From: Actinomycetota bacterium
Lineage (GTDB): Bacteria > Actinomycetota > Thermoleophilia > Gaiellales > Gaiellaceae
DNA length: 64,000 bases
Assembly: GCA_005888315.1 (NCBI GenBank)
Contig: VAWH01000067.1
Coordinates: forward strand, 1 to 64,000
Direction: 5' to 3'
The position numbers and the translations under genes are program-made. The stretch's first letter is position 1. Each line of letters opens with the position of its first letter. The notes beneath the pieces are model-generated. The model saw only the letters and a list, made by a program, of their open reading frames with translations, was not told the DNA's origin and did not search any database. Shown here in pieces: positions 17,069 through 26,152 of the stretch.

Positions 17069-17626
17069 TCAGATCAATCCGCACATCCGTGCCGTGCTCG
17101 GCCAGGCGTGGAAGCCGCGCCCACTGCGGTAGGCGCGCTCCGCCACCCACATCTGCTCGAACGGCGACCAGCGGTCGGCGAGCCCGCGGCGAAGGAGGTA
17201 GCGCGGCGCATAGCCGGCCATGAAGCCGCGGTCCATCTGCAGCCCGCCCCAGTACGGATCCCCCGAGTCGCGCCACGAGCCTTCGTAGCGGTGGATGCAG
17301 AGCCAGGCGCGCCTGTGCGGCGGATGGATCGCCCTGAGGTATGCCTGACCGGCAGTGCGGACCCAGAAGCGGAGGCTGGCCTTCGTGTTGGGCCCGAGGG
17401 GATGCGTTGTGCGTGCGGTTCCGGTCAGCGCTTGCCAACGCCATGCCTTGGCGCGATAGCGGCGGATCAAGACAGGGTTCACGTGGCTCGGCTTCTGCTT
17501 GCCTCGGTGCCTCGGGACGTGCGCGAGCAGCTTCGGCGTTGAAAGCAACACGGACCCGCGCGCCACTCCCGCGCTCAGTACGAACGCGCCCATTAACAGC
17601 AATAGCCAGCGTTTGTTTGCAGACAC
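17069..17626 (-). CDS. Exported lysozyme-like / resuscitation-promoting-factor-like muralytic protein
   Basis: The product has about 185 residues from GTG 17626 (earlier start at 17728 possible). A short basic stretch and the hydrophobic segment WLLLLMGAFVLSAGVA form an export signal. The C-terminal half has the transglycosylase-like fold: WLCIHRYEGSWRD with the catalytic Glu candidate, PYWGGLQMDRGFMAGY, WSPFEQMWVAERAYRSGRGF and WPSTARMCGLI. It likely cleaves peptidoglycan during growth or resuscitation. It lies directly upstream of the sigma factor gene with only 24 bases between them. Confidence 0.75.
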   Translation of the reverse strand: MSANKRWLLLLMGAFVLSAGVARGSVLLSTPKLLAHVPRHRGKQKPSHVNPVLIRRYRAKAWRWQALTGTARTTHPLGPNTKASLRFWVRTAGQAYLRAIHPPHRRAWLCIHRYEGSWRDSGDPYWGGLQMDRGFMAGYAPRYLLRRGLADRWSPFEQMWVAERAYRSGRGFHAWPSTARMCGLI

Positions 17627-17834
17627 GAATGGACCCCCGGGGTCGTTGACGTCAAGTGGCGGCGGCGGGCACGGCCTGCGTTGCGGCACAAAGGGCGCGC
17701 CCTGGTCTGTTGACCTATCCGAGAACACTTAGACGCAAATAGGCGGCCGCGGTTAGCAGCTCGTGCGAAGCGTCACGAACGCGTTACGAAGGCCTTACGA
17801 AGCTGTGGTCAGGCCGCTAGCTCGATGCGCTGGA

Positions 17835-18245
17835 TCACGCTGCATTCGTATCCGTGCCCTCGATCGAGTCGACCGCTTCCATACCTGCGGTGACTCGTCC
17901 GAACACGGTGTGCTTGCCGTCCAGCCACGGAGCGGCGTCCGTCGTGACGATGAAGAACTGGCTGCCGTTCGTATTCGGACCCGCGTTCGCCATCGCCAGC
18001 GCGCCGCGCTCGATCTTGTGCTCGTTGAACTCGTCTTCGAACGTGTAGCCGGGCCCGCCGCTCCCCGTGCCGGTCGGATCGCCGCCCTGGATCATGAAGT
18101 CCCTGATCACGCGGTGGAAGCTGACGCCGTTGTAGAAGCCGTCGGCGGCGAGCTTCCGGAAGTTCTCGACCGTCTTCGGGGCGTCCTCGTCGTAGAGCTC
18201 GAGTTCGATCGCGCCGTGGTTCGTATGCATCGTCGCGGTGCTCAT
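17835..18245 (-). CDS. Peptidyl-prolyl cis-trans isomerase (cyclophilin), 3' end frameshifted
   Basis: The product is 136 residues of cyclophilin type: ITxxG-like start ([20 protein letters not shown]), [34 protein letters not shown] and [20 protein letters not shown]. The active-site Arg and Phe are present. It stops at TGA 17835-17837 directly after EGTDTNAA. The conserved last strand, VIQRIELAA followed by a stop, is encoded right there in the neighbouring frame (17811-17840). A one-base deletion, or a sequence error, therefore seems to have removed the normal C-terminus, along with a few linker residues. Confidence 0.85.
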   Translation of the reverse strand: MSTATMHTNHGAIELELYDEDAPKTVENFRKLAADGFYNGVSFHRVIRDFMIQGGDPTGTGSGGPGYTFEDEFNEHKIERGALAMANAGPNTNGSQFFIVTTDAAPWLDGKHTVFGRVTAGMEAVDSIEGTDTNAA

Positions 18246-18289
18246 CGCGCGGGACCGTAGCGGAACACGGCGCTGATAGCTTCGGCGCC

Positions 18290-19438
18290 ATGCGCCGTCT
18301 GCTCGTCCTCGTAAGCGTGGTTGTCGCGGTGGACACGTTGTTCTTCACCGCGCTGACGCCTTTGGTCCCGCACTTCGCGGACAAGTACGAGCTGTCGAAG
18401 GCCGACGCCGGCGTCTTCATCTCGACGTACGCGGCCGGAACGCTGCTCGGCGCGATTCCGGCCGGACTCGCCACGATCCGGCTCGGACCCAAGCCGACCG
18501 TCCTGATCGGACTCGCGCTGATGACGACCGCGAGCCTCGGCTCGCTTGCCGGAGACATCTGGGCGCTGGGGCTGTCGCGCCTCTTTCAGGGTGTCGGCAG
18601 CTCCTGCTCGTGGGCCGGCGGGCTCGCCTGGGTGATCGCCTCGACGCCCCGCGAGCGCCGCGGCGAGCTGCTCGGCACGGCAATGGGGGCCGCCGTCTTC
18701 GGCGCGCTGCTCGGCCCCGTGCTCGGCGCGCTGGCGGGTATCGTCGGCATCCGCGCGGCCTTTCTCGGCGTCACGGTCGCAGGTGTTGCCCTCGCGGGCT
18801 GGGCCGCTGCGACCCCCGGGGTCGCGCCCGAGCGGCAGGCGCTGCGGGCGGGCTTGCTCGCGATGCGGGAACGTTCGCTCGTCGTCGGGCTTTGGCTGAT
18901 CGTACTGCCGGCTCTCCTTTTCGGCGTCCTGATCGTGCTCGTTCCGCTCCGGCTCAGCCAGCACGGTTGGGGAACGATCGCGATCGGCGCTCTCTTCCTC
19001 GCCACCACGGCGCTCGAGATGGTCTTGAATCCGCTGCTCGGCCGCCTCACCGACCGCCGTGGCCGGATGCGGCCCGTGCGCGCGGCTCTCCTCGCCTCGA
19101 TCCTGGTCTCGGCCGCCCTTGCCTGGGCGACCGAGCCGGGGCTGATCGCACCGCTCGTCCTCGCCTCCGGCATCGCCTACGGCGCCTTCTATACGCCCGG
19201 CCTCGCGCTGGTCTCGCACGGTGCGGAGCTGGCAGGTGTGGCGCAGGGGCTGGCCTTCGGCCTCGTGAACGCCTGCTGGGGCATCGGTGCGCTCGTGGGG
19301 CCTGCGGCGGGCGGCGCCCTGGCCGGAGTCGCGGGGGACGCGGTTCCGTACCTGGTGCTCGCCGGTGTCTGTGTCGCGACCTACCTTGCAACGCGCGCGC
19401 GCTACGCGGAGCCGGAGCCGGTCGGCGAGTTGCCGTAA
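18290..19438 (+). CDS. Major facilitator superfamily transporter
   Basis: The product has 382 residues and about twelve membrane segments. The loop after segment 2 reads [16 protein letters not shown], in the place of the MFS motif A, and [14 protein letters not shown] appears in the equivalent loop of the second half. Segment 5 carries [17 protein letters not shown]. It is closest in layout to drug-efflux or sugar-type MFS carriers; the substrate is unknown. It is divergent from the cyclophilin gene with 44 bases between starts. Confidence 0.87.
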   Translation: MRRLLVLVSVVVAVDTLFFTALTPLVPHFADKYELSKADAGVFISTYAAGTLLGAIPAGLATIRLGPKPTVLIGLALMTTASLGSLAGDIWALGLSRLFQGVGSSCSWAGGLAWVIASTPRERRGELLGTAMGAAVFGALLGPVLGALAGIVGIRAAFLGVTVAGVALAGWAAATPGVAPERQALRAGLLAMRERSLVVGLWLIVLPALLFGVLIVLVPLRLSQHGWGTIAIGALFLATTALEMVLNPLLGRLTDRRGRMRPVRAALLASILVSAALAWATEPGLIAPLVLASGIAYGAFYTPGLALVSHGAELAGVAQGLAFGLVNACWGIGALVGPAAGGALAGVAGDAVPYLVLAGVCVATYLATRARYAEPEPVGELP

Positions 19439-19484
19439 CCCCAGGAAGTGTCGTACCGTTTCTCCTGGGAGGAAGGGGAGTCAA

Positions 19485-20147
19485 TTGAGATACAGGGCAG
19501 TCGCGGCGGCGGCGTTCGCTGCCGTCGCCTCGTCAATCGTCGCGCCGTCGCTGGCGTCGCCGTCGCAGGCGATTGTCGGCCCCTGCAGGCACGGATACGC
19601 CTATGCTGGCTACGCCGGGCGAGACGGAGCGGCCGGCGTCGCAGCGACGATCTCGGCGATCGCGCCGGCGTCGGTCCCGACCGGGCATGCGGCGGCGTGG
19701 GTCGGGGTCGGGGGCATCCATGCAGGCCCCGACGGCGCCAACGAGTGGCTGCAGGCCGGTATTGCCTCCTTTCCGCGCGTCAGGCCGCGTGTCTACGTCG
19801 AGGCGGTCTCACACGGCGAGGCGCGCCGCTTCCACGACCTTGGTCCCGCCGTCGTCGGGCGGCGCTACCGCGTTCGTGTCGTCGAAACCGGCCGCGACGT
19901 CTGGCGCGCCTTCGTGAACGGGCACGCCGTCGGCGGGCCCGCCTACCTCCCCACGGCGGGCGGCTCCTGGCGGCCGGTCGTGACCGCCGAGAGCTGGGCC
20001 GCCGGCCACGGAGCCTGCAACCGCTACGCCTATGAATTCGACGCCGTCTCGACCCTGCAGACGGGACATTGGGGCCGCCTCGCCGCGGCCGAAAGCATCG
20101 GGACCCGCGTCACGGGCGATCGCTCGAGCTTCTCCGCCTCGGGCTAG
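19485..20147 (+). CDS. Secreted beta-sandwich protein, possibly G1-peptidase-like fold
   Basis: The product has 220 residues from TTG 19485, chosen because GGGGAG lies five bases upstream. A signal peptide (RYRAVAAAAFAAVASSIVAPSLASPS) precedes the mature part. AAAWVGVGGIHAGPDGANEW, YVEAVSHGEARRFHDLG, RYRVRVVETGRDVWRAF and PVVTAESW resemble the strand pattern of eqolisin-like domains, but I cannot identify the Gln/Glu catalytic pair with confidence. It may be a non-catalytic lectin-like sandwich. The MFS gene ends 47 bases upstream. Confidence 0.65.
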   Translation: MRYRAVAAAAFAAVASSIVAPSLASPSQAIVGPCRHGYAYAGYAGRDGAAGVAATISAIAPASVPTGHAAAWVGVGGIHAGPDGANEWLQAGIASFPRVRPRVYVEAVSHGEARRFHDLGPAVVGRRYRVRVVETGRDVWRAFVNGHAVGGPAYLPTAGGSWRPVVTAESWAAGHGACNRYAYEFDAVSTLQTGHWGRLAAAESIGTRVTGDRSSFSASG

Positions 20148-20479
20148 CCGCCGCGCGGATCGAGCTTGCGCGCCTGAGCAGCGGCGCTGGCGTTCTTCTT
20201 GCGAATGACGTGATAGTCCTCGTGCTCCTCGACGACGTCCTCGATGTCGGAGTGCTCATGGCCCACACGGATGAGGAAGAGCGTCGGATCCGCCCGCACC
20301 CGCTCGTAATCCGGCAACGACACCTCGATCTGCTCAAAGCAGGACGGGTCCCCGCACTCGCAGAGGATCGTCAGCGTCTCCACTTGAAGCGTTTCCGTGA
20401 CGCGCTCGATCCGCTCGTTGACCTCGCGGAAAAGCGCCTCGTTGCGTCCGATTCGCTCTTCTCGCTTGCTCACCGCCAC
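20144..20479 (-). CDS. Small CECG-motif protein of unknown function
   Basis: The product has 111 residues. An N-terminal helix NEALFREVNERIERV is followed by a strand and the motif CECGDPSCFEQIEV, then DYERVRADPTLFLIRVGHEH. This recurs in soil actinobacteria as an uncharacterised family; the CxC-x4-C pattern suggests metal binding or a structural zinc knuckle. A shorter relative lies at 26397-26600. It overlaps the convergent secreted-protein gene by four bases. Confidence 0.7.
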   Translation of the reverse strand: MAVSKREERIGRNEALFREVNERIERVTETLQVETLTILCECGDPSCFEQIEVSLPDYERVRADPTLFLIRVGHEHSDIEDVVEEHEDYHVIRKKNASAAAQARKLDPRGG

Positions 20480-20536
20480 GCGATCCTATCGCCCGCCGTT
20501 GTTTAGGTTCCAGAAGGTCGGGGACGCGCTGGTCCA

Positions 20537-20908
20537 GTGACGGAATCGAGGGGTCGGCAGCTTCTGCAAGACGCGCGAACACTGGTCGCGGAGTCGTGGT
20601 GCCACGGGGCAGATGCGCGCGACGTGAACGGCTTCGAGGTCGACCCGTGGGACGACGCAGCCGCAAGTTGGTCCCTGCTCGGCGCGATGGTCGCCGTCCT
20701 GGAGCGAGAAGCCTTGTTCGAGAGTGAGCTTCCTCTTGCCGAGCTCGGAGCCGCGCTGTACGCGCTCGCCGACCTGATCGACACCGATTCCCTGGTCGAC
20801 TGGAACGACGATCCGCGCCAGACCCAGGACAACGTGGTCGCCGTTCTCGACCAGGCTGCAGCAGCGTACCGGGACAACTGCGCGGTGCTCGAAGTTTCGC
20901 CGAACTAG
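20537..20908 (+). CDS. DUF6197-like small protein
   Basis: The product has 123 residues from GTG 20537. The pattern is a helix (LLQDARTLVAESWCHGAD), a DPWDDAAASWSLLGAMVAV segment, and LVDWNDDPRQTQDNVVAVLDQA, matching the layout of DUF6197 proteins where a WND-x-RT motif precedes a final helix. Function is unknown. It overlaps the convergent GGDEF-like gene by four bases. Confidence 0.65.
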   Translation: MTESRGRQLLQDARTLVAESWCHGADARDVNGFEVDPWDDAAASWSLLGAMVAVLEREALFESELPLAELGAALYALADLIDTDSLVDWNDDPRQTQDNVVAVLDQAAAAYRDNCAVLEVSPN

Positions 20909-21723
20909 ACGGACGCTGCGGGGCTCGGAAGCGAGACGACCGCTTCCTGGCGGTGAATGACACGGCGCGCGTACAACCGCTCGTCCGCCGCCCGGTAGAG
21001 CGATAGCGCATTCGCGCCGTCCTGCGGGTAGGCGGCCCACCCGAACGTGACGGCGAGGCCTTCGGCCGCGAGCAGGCGCTGTAGCTGGACGGCGATCTTG
21101 CCGGCCTCGCTGGCGCTTCCCGCGTACGTCAGCACCGCGAACGATTCCTCACCGATGCGCGCGACCTCGTCGCCGGGCGGCAGCGAGTGCAGCAGCCGGG
21201 AAGCAATCTCTCGGAGCATGTCGTCGGCGTTCACCGCGCGGCGGCCGATGGTGGAGGCGACGTCGTCAACGCCGCCGACGGCCAGCGCGAACGGCTGGTC
21301 GCGGGCGAGCCGCTCGCCGATCGCGCGCTCGAAGGCCCGCGTGTTCGGCAGCCCGGTCAGCGCGTCGCGCTCGGCGAGGAGCTGCAGCTCGTCCATGAGG
21401 ACGCGATTCCGCTTCGCGAAGTAGCCCGTGACGATGCCGACGGTCATGTAGGTGACGAACCGGATTCCCGTGCTCGTCGACAGAACCTCGCTCGGCGGAA
21501 TGTCCGGATTGAGAATCACGCCCAAGGCGAACAGCACGGTCGCGGCACCGGCGGCGGCCGCGCCCACCGCGGGCCCCGTCGCCAGTGCGGCGAGGATGAT
21601 CGCGACGTAGTAGAAGTGGCCGAGTCCGAGGCCGGGCTTCTCGTAGAACGTGAACGTCACGAAGATCGCGGCGCCGCTCCCGGCGGCCGCAGTTAACAGG
21701 GCATAGCGATGCCTATCCCGCAT
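20905..21723 (-). CDS. Membrane protein with degenerate GGDEF domain
   Basis: The product has 272 residues. Four to five hydrophobic segments (1-115) anchor a C-terminal GGDEF-type domain starting AERDALTGLPNTRAFERA. The signature that should read GGDEF is GEESF (ARIGEESFAVL), the metal-binding FxDxD segment reads AVGGVDDVAS, and the RxxD inhibitory site is lost (PPGD). It is probably catalytically inactive and could bind c-di-GMP, GTP or act only structurally. Compare the intact cyclase at 3116. Confidence 0.8.
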   Translation of the reverse strand: MRDRHRYALLTAAAGSGAAIFVTFTFYEKPGLGLGHFYYVAIILAALATGPAVGAAAAGAATVLFALGVILNPDIPPSEVLSTSTGIRFVTYMTVGIVTGYFAKRNRVLMDELQLLAERDALTGLPNTRAFERAIGERLARDQPFALAVGGVDDVASTIGRRAVNADDMLREIASRLLHSLPPGDEVARIGEESFAVLTYAGSASEAGKIAVQLQRLLAAEGLAVTFGWAAYPQDGANALSLYRAADERLYARRVIHRQEAVVSLPSPAASV

Positions 21724-21783
21724 TGTCTGACAAGGATCGCCCGAACGGACCGGGCGATCGTCACCCGTTCGAGTATTTAAGTC

Positions 21784-22503
21784 CTAGGTCCGGGGTCTCG
21801 CGCCGAAGAGATGTTTCTGCGCGTAGGCGACGGCAGCGAGGGCAGCGACGGTCACACCGATCAGCGGCTTCGCCGCCAAGAGAAGCGCGACCGCCGAGGC
21901 ATCGACCGCAAGCAGCGCCATGCCTGTGCGCCTGATGATTCGCCTGGCCCGAGCTTCCGATCCGACCGCCCACCAGACGAGTCCGACGATCAGCTTATGG
22001 CCGTCGAGCGGGTGCACCGGCAGCAGGCTCAGGGCCCCGATCCCGACGTTGAGCAGCGCCAGCCCGAGTGCACCGACCTTGAGCCACAGCGGCGCCGGCA
22101 ACAGCACCGGAATCATCATGGAGAGCGCGAACGCGAACGATGCCTCAGGCCCGCCGAGGGCCATCCGCGCCTGCTCGCGGCCGTTCCGATAGGAGCCGTC
22201 GAAATGCGCCGCGGCGCCGAGCACCATGACGTTGACCTTCTCAGGCGTGACCCCGGAGAGCCTCCGCGCGATGCTGACGTGGCCGAGCTCGTGGACGATC
22301 AGAGAGACGACGCCGCCGATGCCGCCGAGCAGCGCGACGGCCGCGAGAGCGGCCGGTGTCGAGACGCCGCTGAAGGCGACGAACATGAGCGCGAAGACCC
22401 CGACAGGGACGAACGCCCCTCGCGAGAAGACGATCGGAACAGGCCACTGGACGACCACGAAGCTTCTGTTTCGCGGTACCTGGGCGGGCGCGATTCCAAA
22501 CAC
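21784..22503 (-). CDS. Site-2-protease-type M50 membrane metalloprotease
   Basis: The product has 239 residues and about six membrane segments. Zinc motif HELGH lies in SLIVHELGHVSIARRL and the third ligand motif is PVHPLDGHKLI, the usual NxxDG replaced by HPLDG. No PDZ or CBS domain is present. Members cleave membrane-embedded substrates such as anti-sigma factors; no obvious substrate gene is adjacent. Confidence 0.87.
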   Translation of the reverse strand: MFGIAPAQVPRNRSFVVVQWPVPIVFSRGAFVPVGVFALMFVAFSGVSTPAALAAVALLGGIGGVVSLIVHELGHVSIARRLSGVTPEKVNVMVLGAAAHFDGSYRNGREQARMALGGPEASFAFALSMMIPVLLPAPLWLKVGALGLALLNVGIGALSLLPVHPLDGHKLIVGLVWWAVGSEARARRIIRRTGMALLAVDASAVALLLAAKPLIGVTVAALAAVAYAQKHLFGARPRT

Positions 22504-22615
22504 GACAACTGCATCGACACCCGAGTAGGTTTTCTTGAAGAAACCAGGTCATGTCTCGCCCGAAGTCGGCCATCTCAAAGGCCTTTCGGCCCTCCAAGGA
22601 CAACTGGTGCACCGC

Positions 22616-23107
22616 TCAGCCTTGAGCGCGCGCCGCGTGACTGAAGAGTCGCTCCGGACGGAGCTCGGCAAGCGCGACCGCCCAAGTCGGCGGGTCGGTG
22701 TGCCGGCGCAGCCATTCGGTCTCGAACAGGTGCCAGTCGTCAATCGGATGGAGCACGACAGGCCCCTCTACCGTAAGGGCCACATGTGGCTGGCCGACCT
22801 CGCCGACGTCGGCGTCTCCTTCCATGATGACAAGCGCGGCCCAGGGTTGCGCTTTCAGGTTGCGGAGCCTCAAACCGGCGACTGTCGCAAACCAAAAGGC
22901 TCCGTCGTGAATGACGAAAGCCACAGGCGCTGCATGCGCACGACCGTCTGCCCGCGCGGTGGCGAGGACGCAGTAAGGATGACGATCGAGCAGCGCAGCC
23001 AGCTCGTCATGCTGGAGCGCATCGGCTTCGGGCCATCCCTCGCGAAAACGCGGGGTTGCGCCTGCGTAGCTTGACCGCTGGATGCTCAACAGCCGATCGA
23101 TGCTCAC
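22616..23107 (-). CDS. Pyridoxamine 5'-phosphate oxidase-family (split beta-barrel flavin) protein
   Basis: The product has 164 residues from GTG 23107; upstream in-frame GTGs at 23122-23125 or ATG at 23203 are possible. The core LLDRHPYCVLATARADGRAH, PVAFVIHDGAFWFATVAGL and QPWAALVIMEGDADVGEVGQ match FMN- or F420-binding split-barrel proteins. The C-terminal region is adapted to a W/L-rich tail. It is likely an oxidoreductase or haem/flavin-binding protein; the cofactor cannot be read from sequence. Confidence 0.78.
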   Translation of the reverse strand: MSIDRLLSIQRSSYAGATPRFREGWPEADALQHDELAALLDRHPYCVLATARADGRAHAAPVAFVIHDGAFWFATVAGLRLRNLKAQPWAALVIMEGDADVGEVGQPHVALTVEGPVVLHPIDDWHLFETEWLRRHTDPPTWAVALAELRPERLFSHAARAQG

Positions 23108-23335
23108 GCGCGAATCATCCACCACCAGCCGACCGTAGAACCGGGGCGTCGGACACGGTTGGCATCCCCGCGCCGCATATCGACCTGTGCGGGCGAGGCT
23201 CACGAGCGTCTTTGCTGACGGCGCAAGTCGCGAGATCGCGTCGCAACGCGTCGCGAGTTGTAAAGGCCCCCTTTTGCAAATCCGGTTTTGGTGTTAGTTT
23301 CGACTGGCTTCGTTGCGGCCGATGGGGGTCAACCT

Positions 23336-24034
23336 ATGCGGGAGTCGTCAAAGGGGAGGGTTTCAGCCGGCGTCCGGCTCGTCTTCGTCTGCGTGCTCGC
23401 CGCCGTCGGCTTCGCCACGACCCACGTGCTCGTTGGCGGCTCGCACGCGGCAGTCGGTGCGACGACGACGATTCCCACCCCGGACCCGCCGCCACCGACG
23501 ACACGCCCTAAGCCGACGCCCCCTCCGCCGCCGCCGCCTCCGCCTCCTCCACCGGCACCCGCTTCGGTCGCGCCTCCGCGCGCGACGCACCCGCCGCCTC
23601 CGCCACCGGTGCCGACTCCGCCGGCTTCGCCACCCGCGCCGGCTCAGTCGTCGGCTCCGCCTCCACCTCCTGCCGCACCTGCGCACGCGCCGCCGCCGGC
23701 TCGGAAAGTGCTTAAGCCGAACCCGACGGCCTCGCGACACCGCACCGTGGCCGCCCCCGCGTACGTGCCTCGCCTCCCCGACATTAAAAGAACGGCTGGC
23801 CCGGCTCCCGTGCCGGTGGCGGCGACGAAACACTCGGCGGCGATCTCAGGCCGCCTCGTCTTCGCCTTTGCGATCGCGCTCGCGCTGCTTGGCGCCGCCG
23901 TAGCGCTGCTACCTGCGCGCGTGCTCAGAGGACCTGTCCTGAGCTTTGTGGAACCCCGCCGTGACGCCATCTTCATCGGTTGGCTCGCGCTCGCGGCGAC
24001 CATCGAGATCGGCTACGCCATCGGCGCGTGGTGA
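23336..24034 (+). CDS. Proline-rich single- or double-pass membrane protein
   Basis: The product has 232 residues from ATG 23336. An N-terminal hydrophobic segment (LVFVCVLAAVGFATTHVLV) is followed by about 90 residues of almost pure Pro/Ala/Thr, then a basic linker and two hydrophobic segments (LVFAFAIALALLGAAVALLPA and IFIGWLALAATIEIGYAIGAW). The proline run is suited to span the cell wall. The stop overlaps the next gene (TGATG), so the two are probably made together. No enzyme domain is recognised. Confidence 0.7.
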   Translation: MRESSKGRVSAGVRLVFVCVLAAVGFATTHVLVGGSHAAVGATTTIPTPDPPPPTTRPKPTPPPPPPPPPPPPAPASVAPPRATHPPPPPPVPTPPASPPAPAQSSAPPPPPAAPAHAPPPARKVLKPNPTASRHRTVAAPAYVPRLPDIKRTAGPAPVPVAATKHSAAISGRLVFAFAIALALLGAAVALLPARVLRGPVLSFVEPRRDAIFIGWLALAATIEIGYAIGAW

Positions 24035-26145
24035 TGCGTTCCCGCAACTACGCCGGCGCGCTGGTCGCCGTCGCGCTCGTGACGCCGCTCGTCGCCAGGG
24101 GAGCACCCGATGCTTCCGGCAGCGACCAGTACAGCGCCGCAATCACGCCGACCGCAGTGCAGCCGTCTCAGAGCGCGCTGTACGAGATCGACCTGAAGAG
24201 CCATCCACGCGCGCCCGACTCGGCGAACGAGGCGGAAATCGACATCCCGGACGGGTTCAGCATCGACACCTCTCCCATTGCGATCACGAGCTGCTCGGCG
24301 ACCGTCTGGGACGCGACCGTCGACACGGCGGCTTCGCGGATCGTCGCGACCTCGGCTCCGGGCGCGGAGCTCTGCCCGGGCGGGACGCTGAGTGTGAGCT
24401 TTTCGGCGACCGGACCGGCAGGAGAGGACGTCTACTTGTGGACGACGCGGCTGACCGGCGCGTCGGGGCCGTTCACGCTCGCGGGCTCACAGCCGACGAC
24501 GACGGTCGATGGAACGGCGCCCGAGACGTCGCTCGACGCACATCCGCCGAACCCGAGCGGCCGCGATGCCTCCTTCTCCTTCAGCGGCAACGACGCCGGC
24601 GGGACCGGTGTAGCCGGTTTCGAATGCGACCTCGACGGCGGCGGCTTCACGGCCTGCACGAGCCCGCAGGCCTACTCGGGCCTGGCCGACGGGAGCCACA
24701 CCTTCCAGGTTCGCGCCCACGACGCGGTCGGCAACATCGATCCGACGCCGGCCTCCTTCGCCTGGACAGTCGACGGGACGCCACCCGACACGTCGATCGA
24801 GGCGCATCCGCCCGACCCGAACGGCGTCGGCGACGCCTCCTTCTCCTTCAGCGGCAACGACGCCGGCGGGACCGGTGTAGCCGGTTTCGAATGCGACCTC
24901 GACGGCGGCGGCTTCACGGCCTGCACGAGCCCGCAGGCCTACTCGGGCCTGGCCGACGGGAGCCATACCTTCCAGGTTCGCGCCCACGACGCGGTCGGCA
25001 ACATCGATCCGACGCCGAGCTCCTTCACCTGGCTGATCGACACTCTTCGCCCGGTCGTCACGTTGTCCGATCAGCCTCCGACGCTGACGAACCGGACCAG
25101 CGCCACGTTCAGCTTCTCGTCGAGCCAGTCCGGCAGCACCTTCGCGTGCAGCCTCGACAGCGGAGCATTCACCTCGTGCACGAGTCCCCTCGTGTACAGC
25201 AACCTCAGCGACCGTGCGCACACGTTCGCGGTCCAGGCAACGGCGCTCGGCAACACGGGCCCCGCGACGACGTACTCGTGGACCGTCGACACGACCGCCC
25301 CTGAGACGGCGATCGTCTCCGGTCCGGGGACCAACAGCAACTCGCCGGCGGCGAGCTTCACCTTCACGAGCAGCGAGGCCGCCTCGACGTTCCTCTGCAG
25401 CCTCGACTCGGCCGGACTCACGCCGTGCACGCCGCCAAAGACCTATGCCGGCCTTGGCGACGGCCTCCACACTTTCCGCGTGCAGGCCGTCGACGCGGCC
25501 GGAAACGCGGACGCTACTCCGGCGTCGTACGCGTGGACGATCAGCGAGGTCGGCCCGGCGACCGCCGACCACACGCCGCCGGGCGACGTGGGACACCTGA
25601 AGCGATCGGTCGCGTACGGGCTTCTCAAGCTGACCTGGACAAGCCCGCCCGACGGCGACTTCGACCACGTGACTGTGCTCGTCTCGACCAGCGCGAAGCG
25701 AGCCGCCGGCGTAGTCGCGTACCAGGGGCCGGCTTCGACGTACACCGAACGACGCTTCAAGAACGGCCTCTACTACCGCTACGTCGTTGTCAGCTACGAC
25801 CACTCAGGCAATGCCTCACACGGCATCGCGACCGTCGTGCCGGCGAGTGTCCTGCTTCGCTCCCCGCGTGATGGGGCGACGGTCCGGAAGGCCCCGAGCC
25901 TCGTCTGGACCACCGTCCCGAAGGCGACCTTCTACAACGTCCAGCTCTACAACCGCGGTCGCAAAGTGCTCAGCGCCTGGCCGACCGCCGCGAAGCTCGC
26001 GCTCGCGCCGAAGTGGTCGTACGCGGGGCGGCGCTTTAAGCTGGAGAGGGGGGCCTATGAGTGGTACGTCTGGCCGGCTTTCGGCACCCGCTCCAAGTTT
26101 CGCTACGGCCAGCTGCTCGGCCAGGGGACGTTCAGGTTCCGCTGA
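24034..26145 (+). CDS. Large secreted protein with Ig-like/bacterial adhesin-type repeats
   Basis: The product has 703 residues from ATG 24034 (GTG 24031 also possible). After a signal peptide comes a unique domain (about 30-160), then four repeats of roughly 85-90 residues built on the scheme PET-x-I, ASFSFSGNDAGG, FECDLDGGGFTACTSPQAY, GSHTFQVRAHDAVGNIDPTP and WTVD, then a fibronectin-III-like region (VGHLKRSVAYGLLKLTW) and a C-terminal domain ending GTFRFR. Paired cysteines recur in each repeat. It is likely a surface or exported binding protein. Repeats 1 and 2 are almost identical at the DNA level. Confidence 0.8.
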   Translation: MRSRNYAGALVAVALVTPLVARGAPDASGSDQYSAAITPTAVQPSQSALYEIDLKSHPRAPDSANEAEIDIPDGFSIDTSPIAITSCSATVWDATVDTAASRIVATSAPGAELCPGGTLSVSFSATGPAGEDVYLWTTRLTGASGPFTLAGSQPTTTVDGTAPETSLDAHPPNPSGRDASFSFSGNDAGGTGVAGFECDLDGGGFTACTSPQAYSGLADGSHTFQVRAHDAVGNIDPTPASFAWTVDGTPPDTSIEAHPPDPNGVGDASFSFSGNDAGGTGVAGFECDLDGGGFTACTSPQAYSGLADGSHTFQVRAHDAVGNIDPTPSSFTWLIDTLRPVVTLSDQPPTLTNRTSATFSFSSSQSGSTFACSLDSGAFTSCTSPLVYSNLSDRAHTFAVQATALGNTGPATTYSWTVDTTAPETAIVSGPGTNSNSPAASFTFTSSEAASTFLCSLDSAGLTPCTPPKTYAGLGDGLHTFRVQAVDAAGNADATPASYAWTISEVGPATADHTPPGDVGHLKRSVAYGLLKLTWTSPPDGDFDHVTVLVSTSAKRAAGVVAYQGPASTYTERRFKNGLYYRYVVVSYDHSGNASHGIATVVPASVLLRSPRDGATVRKAPSLVWTTVPKATFYNVQLYNRGRKVLSAWPTAAKLALAPKWSYAGRRFKLERGAYEWYVWPAFGTRSKFRYGQLLGQGTFRFR
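24568..25017 (+). repeat. Two near-identical 183-bp direct repeats inside the Ig-like protein gene
   Basis: Bases 24568-24750 recur at 24835-25017 (offset 267 bp) with a single difference (AGCCACACC versus AGCCATACC). The other two repeats of the same protein share only protein-level similarity, so this pair reflects a recent duplication or gene conversion. Confidence 0.92.
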
Positions 26146-26152
26146 GTCTCGC

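Noticed and set aside
22531-22560. Small hairpin near GGTTTTCTTGAAGAAACC upstream of the M50 protease gene
   Set aside because: Short, imperfect stem at the 5' side of a gene; not enough to call a terminator or regulator.
23500-23710. Proline/alanine-coding low-complexity tract as a DNA repeat or CRISPR-like array
   Set aside because: The periodicity comes from CCG/CCT proline codons in an open frame; there are no spacers or fixed repeat units.
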